Source of the DNA: Thinopyrum elongatum
Lineage: Eukaryota; Streptophyta; Magnoliopsida; Poales; Poaceae
DNA: 64,000 nucleotides
Assembly (NCBI GenBank): GCA_011799875.1
Contig: CM022302.1
Span: 523,294,228 to 523,358,227, forward strand
Direction of reading: 5' to 3'
Positions 41,505 through 55,000 of the stretch are shown here, piece after piece. The translations under genes and the position numbers were made by a program. Below the pieces are notes generated by a model, which did no database searches, was not told where the DNA came from, and was given only the letters and a program-made list of their open reading frames with translations. How positions within the stretch are numbered: the stretch's first letter is position 1; each line of letters starts with the position of its first letter.

Positions 41505-42719
41505 GTCGTGGGGGATCACGATCACCTATGGGGCCATGAGCCCCTTTGTGGTTCGGTAAGGGGGGGGGGGAGATCACGTTGCACAAAGAGCAGAAGTCAT
41601 GGAACAACACGACGATGGTGACTCTGGTGGTTTTTACCCAGGTTCAGGCCGCTGGATAGCGTAAAACCCTACTCCTGCTTTGGTGGATTGAGTGGAGGAA
41701 CACGACAAGCACGCAGCCCTCAAGCCCGGCAAGGGTGCCTCAGGGAGAGCGACTACGCGCGTACAAGTGTGTGAGGGTCCCAATCCTTTGTTAGGTCGCC
41801 TTGGACCTCCTTTTATACCTTAAGGGGTAACCACAATGGCAAAGCAGTCTTTATCTACTGATTAGATAGCCAACAGTGCTATCATACCTAACTCTGGCAG
41901 TTAAGACAATATGCATTAAATGCACTGCTAGGTGTCATGCAGGGGCTGGAAGCCCGGCAGGCCACCACCGCTCCACCGCCCAGCGACGCAAGTCACTTAT
42001 CAGTGCAGTGTCGAGCCCCCAAGTGATTAAGTGGCCTCTGCTAAGCACGTGGCGGCCCGTTGGAAGACAAGGTTTATCCAAATAACACCTGTCCAGAGGC
42101 GTGTCAAGATGATAAGAGGACGCGTCGCGCGTCCCCTCAGTGTCCGCCGCGGCCCCACATGTCGGCCGGCCAACCACCGCACGCGGTCGTAAATAACGCG
42201 GCCGCCTACCGAGGGACCGCCTTGCAGTGTTTGGAAGGGCAATGTGCCCATCCTTTTTAATGGAAGCGTGCGGCGGGCCAGCCTCATCCACTTTCTGTCC
42301 ACATCAAACCACCATTGCTCCCTCACCGGCGACTAGTAAACCCTAGCCAACCAGCTCAAAAACCCTAGCAAGCCATGGGCTTCTTCAGCGGGAAGGGGAA
42401 GGGGAGGTTCAGCATCGGCGTGAGCTTTTCCAGCTGGCTCCCTCTGCCGTCGCCGTCGGCTAGACGCGGCACACCACCGCCGGAGCGAGAGCGGTTGTAC
42501 ATACCAGTCCACCAGACACGGTGGCACTGGGAGTACCGCCAGCCCCTGTAGTATCCGGATGTAAACCTGCCGCACGGCTGGCATCTGGACGCGCAGCGCA
42601 CCCCCGTTCCGGCCGACGGTTGACCGGCCATTTATGTATATTATGCTTTATTAAGTTTGTTTCGTCCATGTGGGTAAAATGGATATGCCTCCCGTTGGGC
42701 GCACCTCCAAATCAAAAAG
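41505..42719 (-). mobile_element. Truncated Tat-like Gypsy: LTR plus antisense-gene region
   Basis: From TGTCGTGGGGGATCACG the sequence shares words with the complete Tat LTR (CACGATCACCTATGGG near the start, GTAAAACCCTACTCCTGC, and the minus-strand TATA GGTATAAAAGGAGG near 41805-41820). Near 42010 the plus strand reads GAGCCCCCAAG, the inverse of a polypurine tract, so the LTR ends there (boundary uncertain by a few bases). What follows is the same region that holds the antisense gene in the complete element. It is cut at 42720 by the second Angela-like Copia, and gag-pol is absent from the window. Confidence 0.65.
42375..42623 (+). pseudogene. Antisense ORF of the truncated Tat-like element
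   Basis: It starts MGFFSGKGKGRFSIG at an ATG that follows an A/C-rich leader, just inside the LTR of the truncated element. It runs 58 codons to a TAG at 42549-42551. The frame then stays open for 23 more codons with similar composition (NLPHGWHLD) to a TGA at 42621-42623. The position and strand match the antisense gene of the complete Tat element, but the protein is different. I have no domain for it. It is short, interrupted and cut by the neighbouring Copia. Confidence 0.5.
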
Positions 42720-44486
42720 TGAAGGAAATATGCCCTAGAGGCAATAATAAAGTTGTTATTTTATATTTCCTTATTCATGATAAAGGTTTATTATTCATTT
42801 TAAAATTTTATTGATCGGAAACTTAAATACGTGTGTGAATACATAAACAAATACCGTGTCCCTAGTGAGCCTCTACTAGACTAGCTCGTTCATCAAAGAT
42901 GGTTAAGGTTTCCTAACCATGGACATGAGTTGTCATTTGATAATGGGGTCACATCATTAGGAGAATGATGTGATGGACAAGACCCATCCGTTAGCTTAGC
43001 ATAATGATCATTCAGTTTTATTGCTATTGCTTTCTTCATGTCAAATACATATTCCTTCAACTATGAGATTATGCAACTCCCGGATACCGGAGGAATACCT
43101 TGTGTGCTATCAAACGTCACAACGTAACTGGGTGATTATAAAGATGCTCTATAGTTATCTTCGAAGGTGTTTGTTGAGTTGGCATAGATCGAGATTAGGA
43201 TTTGTCACTCCGAGTATCGGAGAGGTATCTCTGGGCCCTCTCGGTAATACACATCGTAAGCTTGCAAGAAAACGACTAAGGAGTTAGTCACGAGGTGATG
43301 TATTACGGAACGAGTAAAGAGACTTGCCGGTAACGAGATTGAACTAGGTATGAAGATACCGACGATCGAATCTCGGGCAAGTAACATACCGATGGACAAA
43401 GGGAATTACGTATGTTGTCATAACGGTTCGGCCGATAAAGATCTTCGTAGAATATGTAGGAGCCAATATGAGCATCCAGGTTCCGCTATTGGTTATTGAC
43501 CGGAGAGGTGTCTCGGTCATGCCTACATAGTTCTCCAACCCGTAGGGTCTGCACGCTTAACGTTCGTTGACGATATAGTATTATATGAGTTATGTGATTT
43601 GGTGACCGAATGTTGTTTGGTGTCAAGGATGAGATCACGGACATGACGAGGAGTCTTGAAATGGTCGAGAGGTAAAGATTGATATATAGGACGATGGTAT
43701 TCGGACACCGGAAGTGTTTCGGGGGTACCGGGTACTTATCGGGTCACTGGAAGGGGTTCCGGGCACCACCGGCAAAAGATATGGGCCTTATGGGCCAAGA
43801 GGGGAAACACACCAGCCACAAGGGGCTGGTGCGCCCCCCATATGGGTCGGCCAAGAAGGAGAAGGAAAGAGGGGAAGGGAAAGGAAAGAGAGGGAATATG
43901 ATTCCCCCTTCCTTCCCTCTCCCTCTCTCTTTCCTTTCCCCTCCGGCAAATAAGGAAGGGGGGGGCACGCCACTTGGGATGACCCCAGGTAGGATTCGGC
44001 ATACTTGGGATGCCCTCCTGGCTGCTCCCTCCTCCCCCCCACCTATATATATATGTGGGAGGGGGCGCCTAGCACAACCAGACAATTGCCTAGCCGTGTG
44101 CGTGCCCCCCCCCCTCCACCGTTTACTACCTCGGTCATATTTTCGTAGTGCTTAGGCGAAGCCCTGCGGAGATCACTTAACCATCACCGTCACCATGCCG
44201 TCGTGCTGACGGAACTCATCTACTACCTCGATGTCTTGCTGGATCAAGAAGGCGAGGGACGTCACCGAGCTGAACGTGTGCAGAACTCGGAGGTGCCGTA
44301 CGTTCGGTACTCGATCGGTGGAGCGCGAAGAAAGTTCGACTACATCAACCGTGTTGTGAAACGCTTCCTCTTACGGTCTACGAGGGTACGTAGACACACT
44401 CTCCCCCTCGTTGCTATGCATCTCCATGGATAGATCATTGCGTGTGCATAGAAATTTTTTTGTTTTCCATGCAATGTTTCCCAACA
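42720..44486 (+). repeat. 5' LTR of Angela-like element 2
   Basis: TG...CA ends, 1767 bp, with a TATA-like CCTATATATATATGTGGG near 44042. It matches 59162-60245 over its first 1.1 kb, apart from a ~50-bp deletion close to the start of the 3' copy. Confidence 0.9.
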
Positions 44487-44487
44487 G

Positions 44488-44500
44488 TGGCATCAAGAGC
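44488..44500 (+). other. Degenerate primer binding site of Angela-like element 2
   Basis: TGGCATCAAGAGC follows the 5' LTR by one base. Relative to the initiator-Met complement it has one substitution and one extra A. Confidence 0.8.
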
Positions 44501-45729
44501 CAGGTCTATGCGTAGATGATATGCACGAGTAGAACACAAAGAGTTGTGGGCGGTGATAGTCATACTGCTTACCACCAATGTCTTATTTTGATTCGGCGCT
44601 ATTGTGGGATGAAGCAGCCCGGACCAACCTTACATGTCCATGTACATGAGACCGGTTCCACCGAGAGACATGCAACTAGTTTTGCATAAAGGTGGTTGGC
44701 GGGTGTCTGTTTCTCCTACTTTAGTTGAATCGAATTTGACTATGGCCGGTCCTTGAAGAAGGTTAAAACAGCAAACTTGACAAAACACCGTTGTGGTTTT
44801 GTGCGTAGGTAAGAACGGTTCTTGCGAGAAGCCCGTAGCAGCCACGTAAAACTTGCAACAACAAAGTAGAGGACGTCTAACTTGTTTTTGCAGGGCATGT
44901 TGTGATGTGATATGGTCAAGACATGATGTGATATACATTTTTGTATGAGATGATCATGTTTTGTAAGTTATCAACAGCTGGCAGGAGCCTTAAGGTTGTC
45001 GCTTTATTGTATGAAATGCAAATGCCATGTAATTGCTTTACTTTATCACTATGCGTTAGCGATAGTTGTAGAAGCAATAGTTGGCAAGACGACCACGACG
45101 CAACGATGGAGATCAAGATGTCGAGCCGGTGACGATGGAGATCATGACGATGCTTTGGAGATGGAGATCAAAAGCACAAGATGATGATGGCCATATCATG
45201 TCACATATTTTGATTGCATGTGATGTTTATCTTTATGCATCTTATTTTGCTTAGTACGGCGGTAGCATTATAAGATGATCCCTTCACTAAATTTCAAGGT
45301 ATAAGTGTTCTCCCTGAGTATGCACCGTTGCGACAGTTCGTCGTGTTGAGACACCACGTGATGATCGGGTGTGATAGACTCTACGTTCACATACAATGGG
45401 TGCAAGACAGTTTTGCACATGCGGAATACTTGGGTTAAAATTGACGAGCCTAGCATGTACAGACATGGCCTCGGAACACTGGAGATCGAAAGATCGAACG
45501 TGAATCATATAGTAGATATGATCAACATAGAGATGTTCACCATTGATGACTACCCCATCTCACGTGATGACCTGACATGGGTTAGTTGATTTGGATCACG
45601 TGTCACTTAGATGACTTGAGGGATGTCTATTTAAGTGGGAGTTCTTAAGTAATATGATTAATTGAACTTAATTTATCATGAACTTAGTCCTGATAGTATT
45701 TGCATATCTATGTTATAGATCAATAGCTC

Positions 45730-46733
45730 GCGTATAGCTCCCCTGTTTTATTTTATTTTTTGTTCCTAGAGAAAAATAAGTTGACAGATGATAGTAGCAA
45801 TGATGCGGAGTGGGTCCGTGATCTGAGGATTATCCTCATTGCTGCACAGAAGAATTATGTCCTTGATGCACCGCTAGGTGATAGACCTATTGCAGGAGCA
45901 GATGCAGACATTATGAATGTTTGGCAAGCTCGATATGATGACTACTTAATAGTTTAGTGTGCCATGCTTTATGGCTTAGAACCGGGACTTCAAAAACGTT
46001 TTGAACGCCACGGAGCATATGAGATGTTTCAAGAGCTGAAATTGGTATTTCAGACTCATGCCCGTGTCGAGAGGTATGAGACCTCTGACAAGTACTTTGC
46101 CTACAAGATGGAGGAGAATAGCTCAGCCAGTGAGCATGTACTCAGAATGTCTGGGTACTACAATCGCTTGAATCAAGTGAGAGTTAATCTTCCAGATAAG
46201 ATAGTGATTGACAGAATTCTCTAGTCACTATCACCAAGCTACTAGAACTTCGTGATGAACTATAATATGCAAGGGATGACGAAAACGATTCCCGAGCTCT
46301 TCGCGATGCTGAAATCGACGAAGGTTAGAAATCAAGAAAGAGCATCAAATGTTGATGGTTAAACAAGACCACTAGTTTCAAGAAAAAGGCAAAAGGGAAA
46401 GAAAGGGAACTTCAAGAAGAATGGCAAGCAAGTTGCCGCTCCCATGAAGAAGCCCAAAGCTGGACCCAAGCCTGAAACTGAGTGCTTCTACTGCAAAGGA
46501 AATGGTCACTGGAAGTGGAACTACCCCAAATATTTGGTGGATAAGAAGGATGGCAAAGTGAACAAAGATATATTTGATATACATGTTATTGATGTGTACC
46601 TTACTAGTATTCGTAGTAACCCCTGGGTATTTGATATTCGTTCAGTTACTAAGATTAATAACTCGAAACAGGAGTTGCAGAATAAACACAGACTGGTTAA
46701 GGGCGAGGTGACGATGTGTGTTGGAAGTGATTC
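45730..46733 (+). pseudogene. Angela-like gag and protease start, decayed
   Basis: The gag N-terminus is disrupted near 45740 and then reads FLEKNKLTDDSS and LRIILIAAQKNYVLDAPLGD. In-frame TAGs occur at 45955 and 46222 and a frame change follows before 46440. The zinc knuckle has lost its last cysteine (CFYCKGNGHWKWNY). The protease motif is destroyed (WVFDIRSV in place of a DTGA form). The LARD interrupts it at 46734. Confidence 0.85.
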
Positions 46734-49070
46734 TGTAACATCCCCACCATCACACTACAGTGATCACCTCTTAATCATGCCATGTCAGCAAGTTTAACAG
46801 TGTCTAGTCATCATTTGCATCATTTTGCATTTCAAAATTCAATTAAAATTTAAAGTGAAAATAAAAGTTGATCAAATCAAAAACTGAAATGTTCATTAAA
46901 TAGCAAATAATTCAGAGGCACTTATAAAATTGTAACCAACATTATATGGTTGAGCTAATTAACCCTAACAACCTCAGCAGTGGCTAAACAGCAACATTCA
47001 ATAACCTTTTAATTAATCAAATTGCAACTAAAATCATATTTTATCCAAACCATTTTCTGGTGTTAGCTAATCATACTCTACAATTATTGGGCTAAGTCTC
47101 ATATTTTGTAAAAGTCAACAAGTGGCCAAACATTTGTCAGAGCAGAAAGATTAAAAGAAACAGAATAGATTAAAGAAAGAAATAGGAGAAGTCCCTGTAT
47201 ACTAGGCCCATATGGCAATAGGAGCAGTGGCAGCATAACCGGCCCAGCCCACCAAGCCACCGTCATCGTCATCGTCGCGCTGTCGGCACGCCCGTGCCCG
47301 CGCGCGCCCTCGCCAGCTGGATCCTCGACACGGCGATGCTACAGCAAAGCTGAGGGGATAAGAACGAAGCCGATGATGCCGTGGATCGAACCCTAGCCAT
47401 TCGCCCTTCTCCTTGCTCTCCCTCGCCCTCTCCCTCTCGCGCCCGAGACGCCGTTACCGCCACCGCTCGATCCCGCGGCCACTGTTGTTCCAATGCCGTG
47501 CCGCCGTGTCCGAGCGCTCCGCCGTTGACTTCTCCATCGCCTGGTGCTCTCCATGGGAGCCGGGAGGCCCTACAATGCCGGGATCCCGCCGCCATCTCCG
47601 TCGACCATCGCCATTCCCCTCCAACTCCGGCGGCCTCGCTGCAGCTATTAAGCCTTCGCCGGGCCCTCGTGCGCCCTCTAGGTGAGCTTAATTGCGAGTG
47701 ATGTGAAGACGGGTTGACCTGGAGGGTGCCCGCGAGATATTTACGAGGCGTGGCCGGGCATTCTTAGCCCTTGCCGCAAGTCCTCAAGATGGGGCGACGG
47801 GGTCACATCGATCGTGAGTCTCTGCTCGTTACCGCGCGCTCCTAATCCACTAACCGTTTGGATATTTGATCCGAGGGGCCTCTGGCCTGATAGCACTAAC
47901 CGCCACGTGGGCATAGTGTGGACGTTCTGCGTCGTATACTTCAGCCGAAGCTTAATGGACGTCAGCGACTGAGCGGCGCGCGCCATGTTGGACTGGATAC
48001 GCAATGTTGCTTGTATTAAGGGGTTGCCAGGTCTACTCACGGCCGCCCACGCAACGTGCGGGAGTTCCCGGGGCGATAGGCCAAGACCCCTGGGGGCATA
48101 GGTTTAGTCCGACGTGCTGACCTCTCTGTTAAGTTTTCGGTCAGGTTGCGGCGTATCGTTTAGCCGAGGCCGGGCATGATCCAGAAAAGTGTGTCCGGCC
48201 AGAGTTAAGCGAGCGTGGTGGGTAAGTTGATGCACCCCTGCAGGGAAGAAAACATCTATCGATAGCCTGTCCTACTATAACGGACACTCGGAGTTGTATC
48301 CTGATCGGTACAACTAGAACTGGACACTTGAGTTGATAACTGGATAGTATGGCTCTGGGATTGCTTTCTCACAGGGAGTCGAGAAAGGATCTCTGGGCAA
48401 GGTTGATGACACCACTATTACTTTACATTATGTTAATCTGCACTCTTCTACTGCTGCAAGACCGCTGAAGATGATGAAGATGCTAATCTTCGATAGGACT
48501 AGGCTTTCCCTCCTATTCTGTCATTTCTGCAGCCCAGTCCACATACACAGCCTTCCTTTGATAATGTTGCATATGTAGTGTAGATCCTTGCTTGCTGAGT
48601 ACCTCGGATGAGTACTCACGTTTGCTTTGCTTTCTTTTTCTTCCCTTATCCATTTGTCACAACCAGATGACGGAGCCCCTGAGTCAGCTGCCCCCGCCGA
48701 CGGCTACTACTACTACTACCCTCCCGGCGAGTACTACTACGAGGAGCCGACCGACGACCAGGAGTAGGTTCGGAGGGTCCCAGGTAGGAGGCATGCGCCT
48801 TTCGATCGTAGTGTTTCTTTTTTGCCCCGCCTTCTTAAAGGCTTATATGTGTTTTTATTTTATATTTGTACTCAGATATCTGATGCTTCCGCTGAAGCTT
48901 GTATGCGAGCTTATGTATTCGAGCCCTCGAGGCCCCTATCTTGTAATATAAAGCTTGTACGACTTTATTTATGTTTTAGAGTTATGTTGTGATATCTTCA
49001 AGTGAGTCCTAGGCTTGATCGTGTGCATTTGCATGTATGGTTAGTGCATGATTAAGCCGGGGTCGTCACA
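46734..49070 (+). repeat. 5' LTR of the LARD, internally deleted
   Basis: Starts TGTAACATCCCCACC and ends CCGGGGTCGTCACA. Compared with the 3' LTR it lacks the 1836 bp between GAGCT at 53061-53065 and GAGCT at 54897-54901; a single GAGCT remains at 47684-47688. Confidence 0.9.
48666..48767 (+). other. Tyr-rich exon-like frame in the 5' LTR of the LARD
   Basis: After a pyrimidine tract and a splice-acceptor-like CAACCAG, a frame reads through GYYYYYPPGEYYYEEPTDDQ to a TAG at 48765-48767. The 3' LTR copy (55879-55977) keeps the same frame and stop with one tyrosine codon fewer. It may be an exon, or a simple TAC/TAC repeat that is open by chance. Confidence 0.35.
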
Positions 49071-52000
49071 TGATGGTATCAGAGCCGACTGCCTGTAGGA
49101 TCCCCCTTTCCAACTCCTTGGCCGAAGTTGAGTCTAGTGGCCCAAAACTGTTTTACTAACATGGCTGTTTGGCTTACGGGCCCACGTCGCCAATTGGGTG
49201 GTATTAGGATCTTTTATTCCTCGTCTATACTCTAGGACTCTGATCTCTCATCTATTCAGGTTAAACATTTTACTAACTCTGACATTAGGTTCTCGTACCC
49301 ACTTTCTCCCGGAGATCCCCCCCCCCCTCATTTCAGAAGATGGTGTGTCATCATCAAAAGACTCCAAAGATACTCCTCGAAGTTCCCGAGACCCTTGAGC
49401 CCCTGTTTTCGCAATTCCCTATCACTGATAAATCCCCGTGGATAACTACACATCCTTGCCGTTTGTACATTCTTCCCCAGTTGCTCTGGTTATTACCAGA
49501 TATCCCGAGATACTCTCCGTTGTCCTGAGAATCCTTTGAGCCTACTGCCGTGCAGCTTCTTCGCACCGCAGATAATTCCTCACACTTCCGGGGATTCGCT
49601 CATCCATAGTTGATTATGTGTTTTGCCAAATACTTCATAATACTATCCGACGTTCCGAAAATCCACTGCAACCTATTGCTTTGGAAATTCTTGCCCGTCT
49701 ACATTATGGTTAACGCCATATGACTGGCAATATTCATTAACATCCTCTCTCATAGTCATCCTGAGCCTATTGATTCATTATGTATGCAAATGCTTGCTAT
49801 CATCAATTACTTCCTAGAATTCATTCTTCTGGCTCAGACATCATTCCGGACATGAGATGATTCTCGGCAAGTTCCACCTTGATAGATTGTCCATCTAGTT
49901 CTAATTAACTTACTCATCTTTTGATCAGAGTTCTACCTCTGATCGTTCATTCTGAAAGTCATGATTTCTTTGTATTTAAACATCAAATTATTCAGTTGTT
50001 TCTACAATCCGATACCTTTGTAATTTTCTTCTTATGGTTGAGTACCGATACTCACATCAGATCCCTTATGGACCGCCAAATCCCTGTTGGATTATATCCG
50101 ACAGTGTCCATCGTATTCAATAACCTTGTGAGTTCTTCCCAGGATTGAATCATCTGCTTTGACTTCGACACTTTGCTTTCGAACTCGTATCCCTTGCTTT
50201 GGTTGATGGTCGTATGGATTCATAAAATTGTCCCGAAGGGTTGTATCTATGCTTCTGCCATCTGCAAGAACCTAGAAACCTTTCCGGGTCACTCACTACT
50301 GGTGTTACGCCAGATAAATTTTCAACATTTCAACTTCATTAAAAGCGAGAAGTGAATGAAAGGTTATGCATTGAAGAAGTGGGAGTCGACCTTGAACTTT
50401 GTGTTCATGCCCATGGGTCCAATGTAGAGCTTATCATGGAAATTGCTCGTAAAAATAATTATTTCCTTGGTACAAGTTCATCTTGTATCTATGAATTGAT
50501 CCTTTGCAAACGTGGTTCCGACCATATTTCCTCCTTGATTCCATTTCCCGGATAAGTTAAAATACTTGTCCTCTGCAGATCATTTCACCCACCCAACCTC
50601 TACTCCGATTTACCTTCCGGTATTACCCCTAGTACTTTGTTACTGGGTGTTGGAAACTCCATCACATCATTCCTAGCCTGATCGGCTATATTTTTGCTAC
50701 CGTGCCAACTTTTAACTGTGCTACTTGGTCCTTATGCCCGGAGCAACTTCCGACGATGAGCTAAACTCACGTCGATCCTCCTCATCTTATCATTTCACCT
50801 CGAACAACGGGCTTGACTTCGAGCTTGTGTCGAATCCGTGTTCTCATAGCCTATCACTTCATCCTTCCTTTTGCTTGATGTCGTCGCTACTCGATGGCAT
50901 CTTCATGGAGTCTCTCGACAAAATTTGTCATGATCACCGTCAACACTTTGGCTTCTTCAGAGATGTCAATTGAATTCATGGTAACAAATACCATCTCTGC
51001 CCTTCGATGATTTGTGATATCATCGCTGACATCCTTGACTTTCCACCAACACAGACCTGGTTGTGTTTGGTTATTCCTTACGTTCCGAGATAATCTTGGA
51101 AGTGTTCCTTTGTATCTCTTGTGATCTTCAGATCCAACTCTTACCCGAAACACCATGTTATTGCTACCTCGAAGCATGACTATGGTACTCCGAATATCAA
51201 CAAGAACATTGGAAGCGCAATGCTAAATGTTTCTTGATTTATTACCCAAACACCGTTGTTTGGGTAAACATCATGAATTTTCCCTCGCCCCTTGGTCTAA
51301 ATACTTTTGAACTTGCTGTCCAATCATGTATATCATGCTCCGCTTTTCCTTGGGAAGGATATACCCTCAACTCTTGTGTACAAACACATTTTCCTTTCCT
51401 TTGGTCTGATTAATCCTGATAATCACATTTTCCTTAACTTTTCTTGTGATCTATATAATATAAGCAGAAATAATTCCCTGCTTATGAAAACACCTCGATG
51501 TAGAACCTTGTCAGTGAGACCCTGTTACTATTGTTGATGACATTCCGGTAACCCCCGATGGACGAGAACTATGCCTATTGGTCCGCCTCGTTCTAACGAG
51601 CAGGAAAATGGTTCTCTTCGTCCCTCGCCCTTGGTACCGACGTTGTTGCCGACATAACTGATGGGCTATCCTCTGACCTACCTTGTTGGCATGACCGGTA
51701 AGATGACACCGAGCTCCCTAATCTCGATTGACCCTCATCACAGCTCCACAGGATCGGAACCTGACTCTCCTGTACATCCTTGATTCGAAGTATCCTTTGC
51801 TCTTGGTCTTGTGTGTTATCACGAGCCACCCTTCGAGAGATGATCTATTCCCAATGCTCTGAACCCTTTTTCACACTCTGTTCAGGTATCGATCGGATGT
51901 CCATTCGCTTGAAACTTTTTATTGAACCTTCATACTTTGCTCTCGATGTTTGCTTAAGTTTCAGCTCGAGAGATACTTCCTGTCGCATTCCCTGTGTTAT

Positions 52001-52097
52001 CAGCCAGATAACTGACCTTGCAAAGGTCCGTTCTTCCGAAGTTACTTTACTTCCCCACTTAAATTTCGGGACGAGATTTCTTGTAGTGGAGGAGATT
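49071..52097 (+). other. Non-coding interior of the LARD, with primer site and polypurine tract
   Basis: TGGTATCAGAGC at 49074-49085 is a perfect initiator-Met primer site. The right end (AGTGGAGGAGATT, 52085-52097) is the polypurine tract, preceded by AATTTCGGGACGAGATTTC, a phrase common just before the 3' LTR in Tekay-like Gypsy elements. Between them no frame exceeds about 115 codons and no conserved motif is visible. Confidence 0.75.
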
Positions 52098-55000
52098 TGT
52101 AACATCCCCACCATCACACTACAGTGATCACCTCTTAATCATGCCATGTCAGCAAGTTTAACAGTGTCTAGTCATCATTTGCATCATTTTGCATTTCAAA
52201 CTCCTAATTCAAACTTCAATTAAAATTTAAAGTGAAAATAAAAGTTGATCAAATCAGAAACTAAAATGTTCATTAAATAGCAAATAATTCAGAGGCACTT
52301 ATAAAATTGTAACCAACATTATATGGTTGAGCTAATTAACTCTAACAACCTCAGCAGTGGCTAAACAGCAACATTCAATGACCTTTTAATTAATCAAATT
52401 ACAACTGAAATCATATTTTACCCAAACCGATTTCTAGTGTTAGCTAATAATACTCTGCAATTATTGGGCTAAGTCTCATATTTTGTAAAAGTCAACAAGT
52501 GGCCAAACATTTGTCAGAGCAGAAAAATTAAAAGAAACAGAATAGATTAAAGAAAGAAATAGGAGAAGTCCCTGTATACTAGGCCCATACGGCAATAGGA
52601 GCAGTGGCAGCATAACCGGCCCAGCCCACCAAGCCACCGTCATTGTCATCGTCGCGCTCCCGGCACGCGCCCGCCCGCACGCGCCCTCGCCGGCTGGATC
52701 CTCGACACGGCGATGCTACAGCAAAGCTGAGGGGATAAGAACGAAGCCGACGACGCCGTGGATCAAACCCTAGCCATTCAACCTTCTCCTTGCTCTCCCT
52801 CGCCCTCTACCTCTCGCGCCCGAGACGTCGTTGCCGCCACCGCTCGATCCCGCGGCCACCATTGTTCCAATGCCGTGCCGCCGTGTTCGAGCGCTCCGCC
52901 GTTGACTTCTCCATCGCCTGGTGCCCTCCATGGGAGCCGGGAGGCCCTGCAGTGCCGGGATCCCGCCGCCATCTCGGCCGACCGTCGCCGTTCCCCTCCA
53001 ACTCCGGCGGCCTCGCTGCAGCTACTAAGCCTCCGCCGGGCCCTCGTGCACCCTCTAGGTGAGCTCCTCGACCTTCCCCTGCACTGGCGCCGCCCCTCTC
53101 GCCCTCTAGCCGCCACTGCCAGTGGAGCCCGAAGCTCCCGCCGCTCGATCCGTCATCGTCGTCGCTAACCCTACTGTCATGGCCACCTGAGCACATGGAC
53201 ATGCTCAGGGCACCTCCACGGTGCGGCCGGTGCCCTTAGTTTGGCCGCTATCGCCGTGCCTCACCGTTTTCGTAACACGCCCGATAACCGCCGCCACCGC
53301 CGTCATCGCAGAGCTCGTCTCCGGCCAAGCCCGCACCTGTGGCTACGCTAGATCGACGCAGGACGAACTGCATGTTCGAACGCGATTAAAATCACGCAAA
53401 ACGGTGCAGTATGGACAAAATCCGAGCTCGCCGGTTTTCGAACGCGACCGGGGCTCGCCGGAGCTCATTCCGGTGCCGACGACTGACGTGTCATGTGTGG
53501 GGCCCGCTCGCAGTCGCTGCCAGTGGGTCCCAGGTCGTGGTTGACCGCGTTGACCACAGTCAACGCAGCTGACGTGGCAAGCACTGCCACTGACATGTGG
53601 GCCCATTACGGTTAATTAACCTAATTAACTAACTACTAATTAAAACTAAATTAATTAAGCTAATGACACATTGACAGCCCAGGCCCACTAGCAAAACCCC
53701 ACTGTTAGCTTAATTTAAACACTGATTAACCCCTCTGAGGCTGACAGGTGGGTCCCGCAGGTCAGGTTTGACCTGACCCAGGCAGTTTGACTCGCTGATG
53801 TCACAGCGACGTCAGGTTGACGCCGTATTTCCTTTTCTGTTATTTTAAATAATTCCAGAATTTCAGAAAACTGTTTAAAACTTTGAAAATTCATAGAAAT
53901 TAAACCGTAGCTCAGATCGAAAAACTTTGTACATGAAAGTTGCTCAGAACAACGAGACGAATCCAAATATGCTACTTTCATAACTGTCAGCCCCCTCTAA
54001 CATGACGGACATGGAACCTTCCCTCTGGTTCAGTACACCGATCACTGCCTAAACGCCAGGAAAATATCCCAGATATTTTCCCGCTTCGTCTGCAACATGT
54101 AGCACAACGTTAGGTCACCCCTAACACCGCGTATCGCCATGCCTAGCTAAGTGATTGCTTTTGTTGCCATGTATTTATATTGTTTCTTCTCCCCCTTTCT
54201 TCCCGGTAGACCCCGAGACCCGTGATGACCCGATGATCATGTACCTCATCGAAGACCCATTGTTGTCTGCAAAGCAACCAAGCAAGCACCCCCCTTTTGA
54301 ACTTTCCGATATCGCCTATTCTCTTCTCTCTTACGCTTGCATTAGAAGTTGCTGCTGTTACTGTTATCCTATTTCTACTGCATAGCCTGTTTATTGTAAC
54401 CAGCTGTTGATACCTACCTGCTTATCCTAAACTGTTTAGTATAGGTTGGGTAGAGCCCCATCAGAGACCCCCACTTTGTCCCGACTGCCCCGCTGGATTA
54501 TTAGAAGACCCGATCAACGGGATCGAAGACCAGGCCCCGGCACCGCACATCACTTCCCCTTAGTTGCTCGACACTACTGGGTTACTATCGAGTGCCGAGG
54601 GTGATACCTCATCAGCACTTCTGATGTTAACCTTGTAGGTTAGTTCATCGATTGTGGTCATCAAGGGTGATCCTCCTTCTCCACTCCCGATAACGACACT
54701 GTCGTGCAACTCCTCAAGAATGGACCTCGAGGGTGATTCCTCCTTCGTTCACCTTGACGATATCATCAGGTGGAATTCCATCGAGGGTGATTCCTCAGGG
54801 TTCCCCTTGGTGTTGGACACACGACTACTATGGTTACTATGACTTTACACTGAACCATGATACTAAAGACGGGTCGGCCCTGAGGGGTACCCGCGCGAGC
54901 TTAATTGCGAGTGATGTGGAGATGGGTTGACCTGGAGGGTGCCCGCGAGATATTTAAGAGGCGTGGCCGGGCATTCTTAGCCCTTGTCGCAAGTCCTCGA

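Noticed and set aside
52758..53168. ORF of 136 codons, with a relative at 47381-47701
   Set aside because: Both are in matching parts of the LARD LTRs. The two frames diverge in length through the 1.8 kb deletion, and the Ser/Pro/Arg-rich composition is typical of GC-rich noise.
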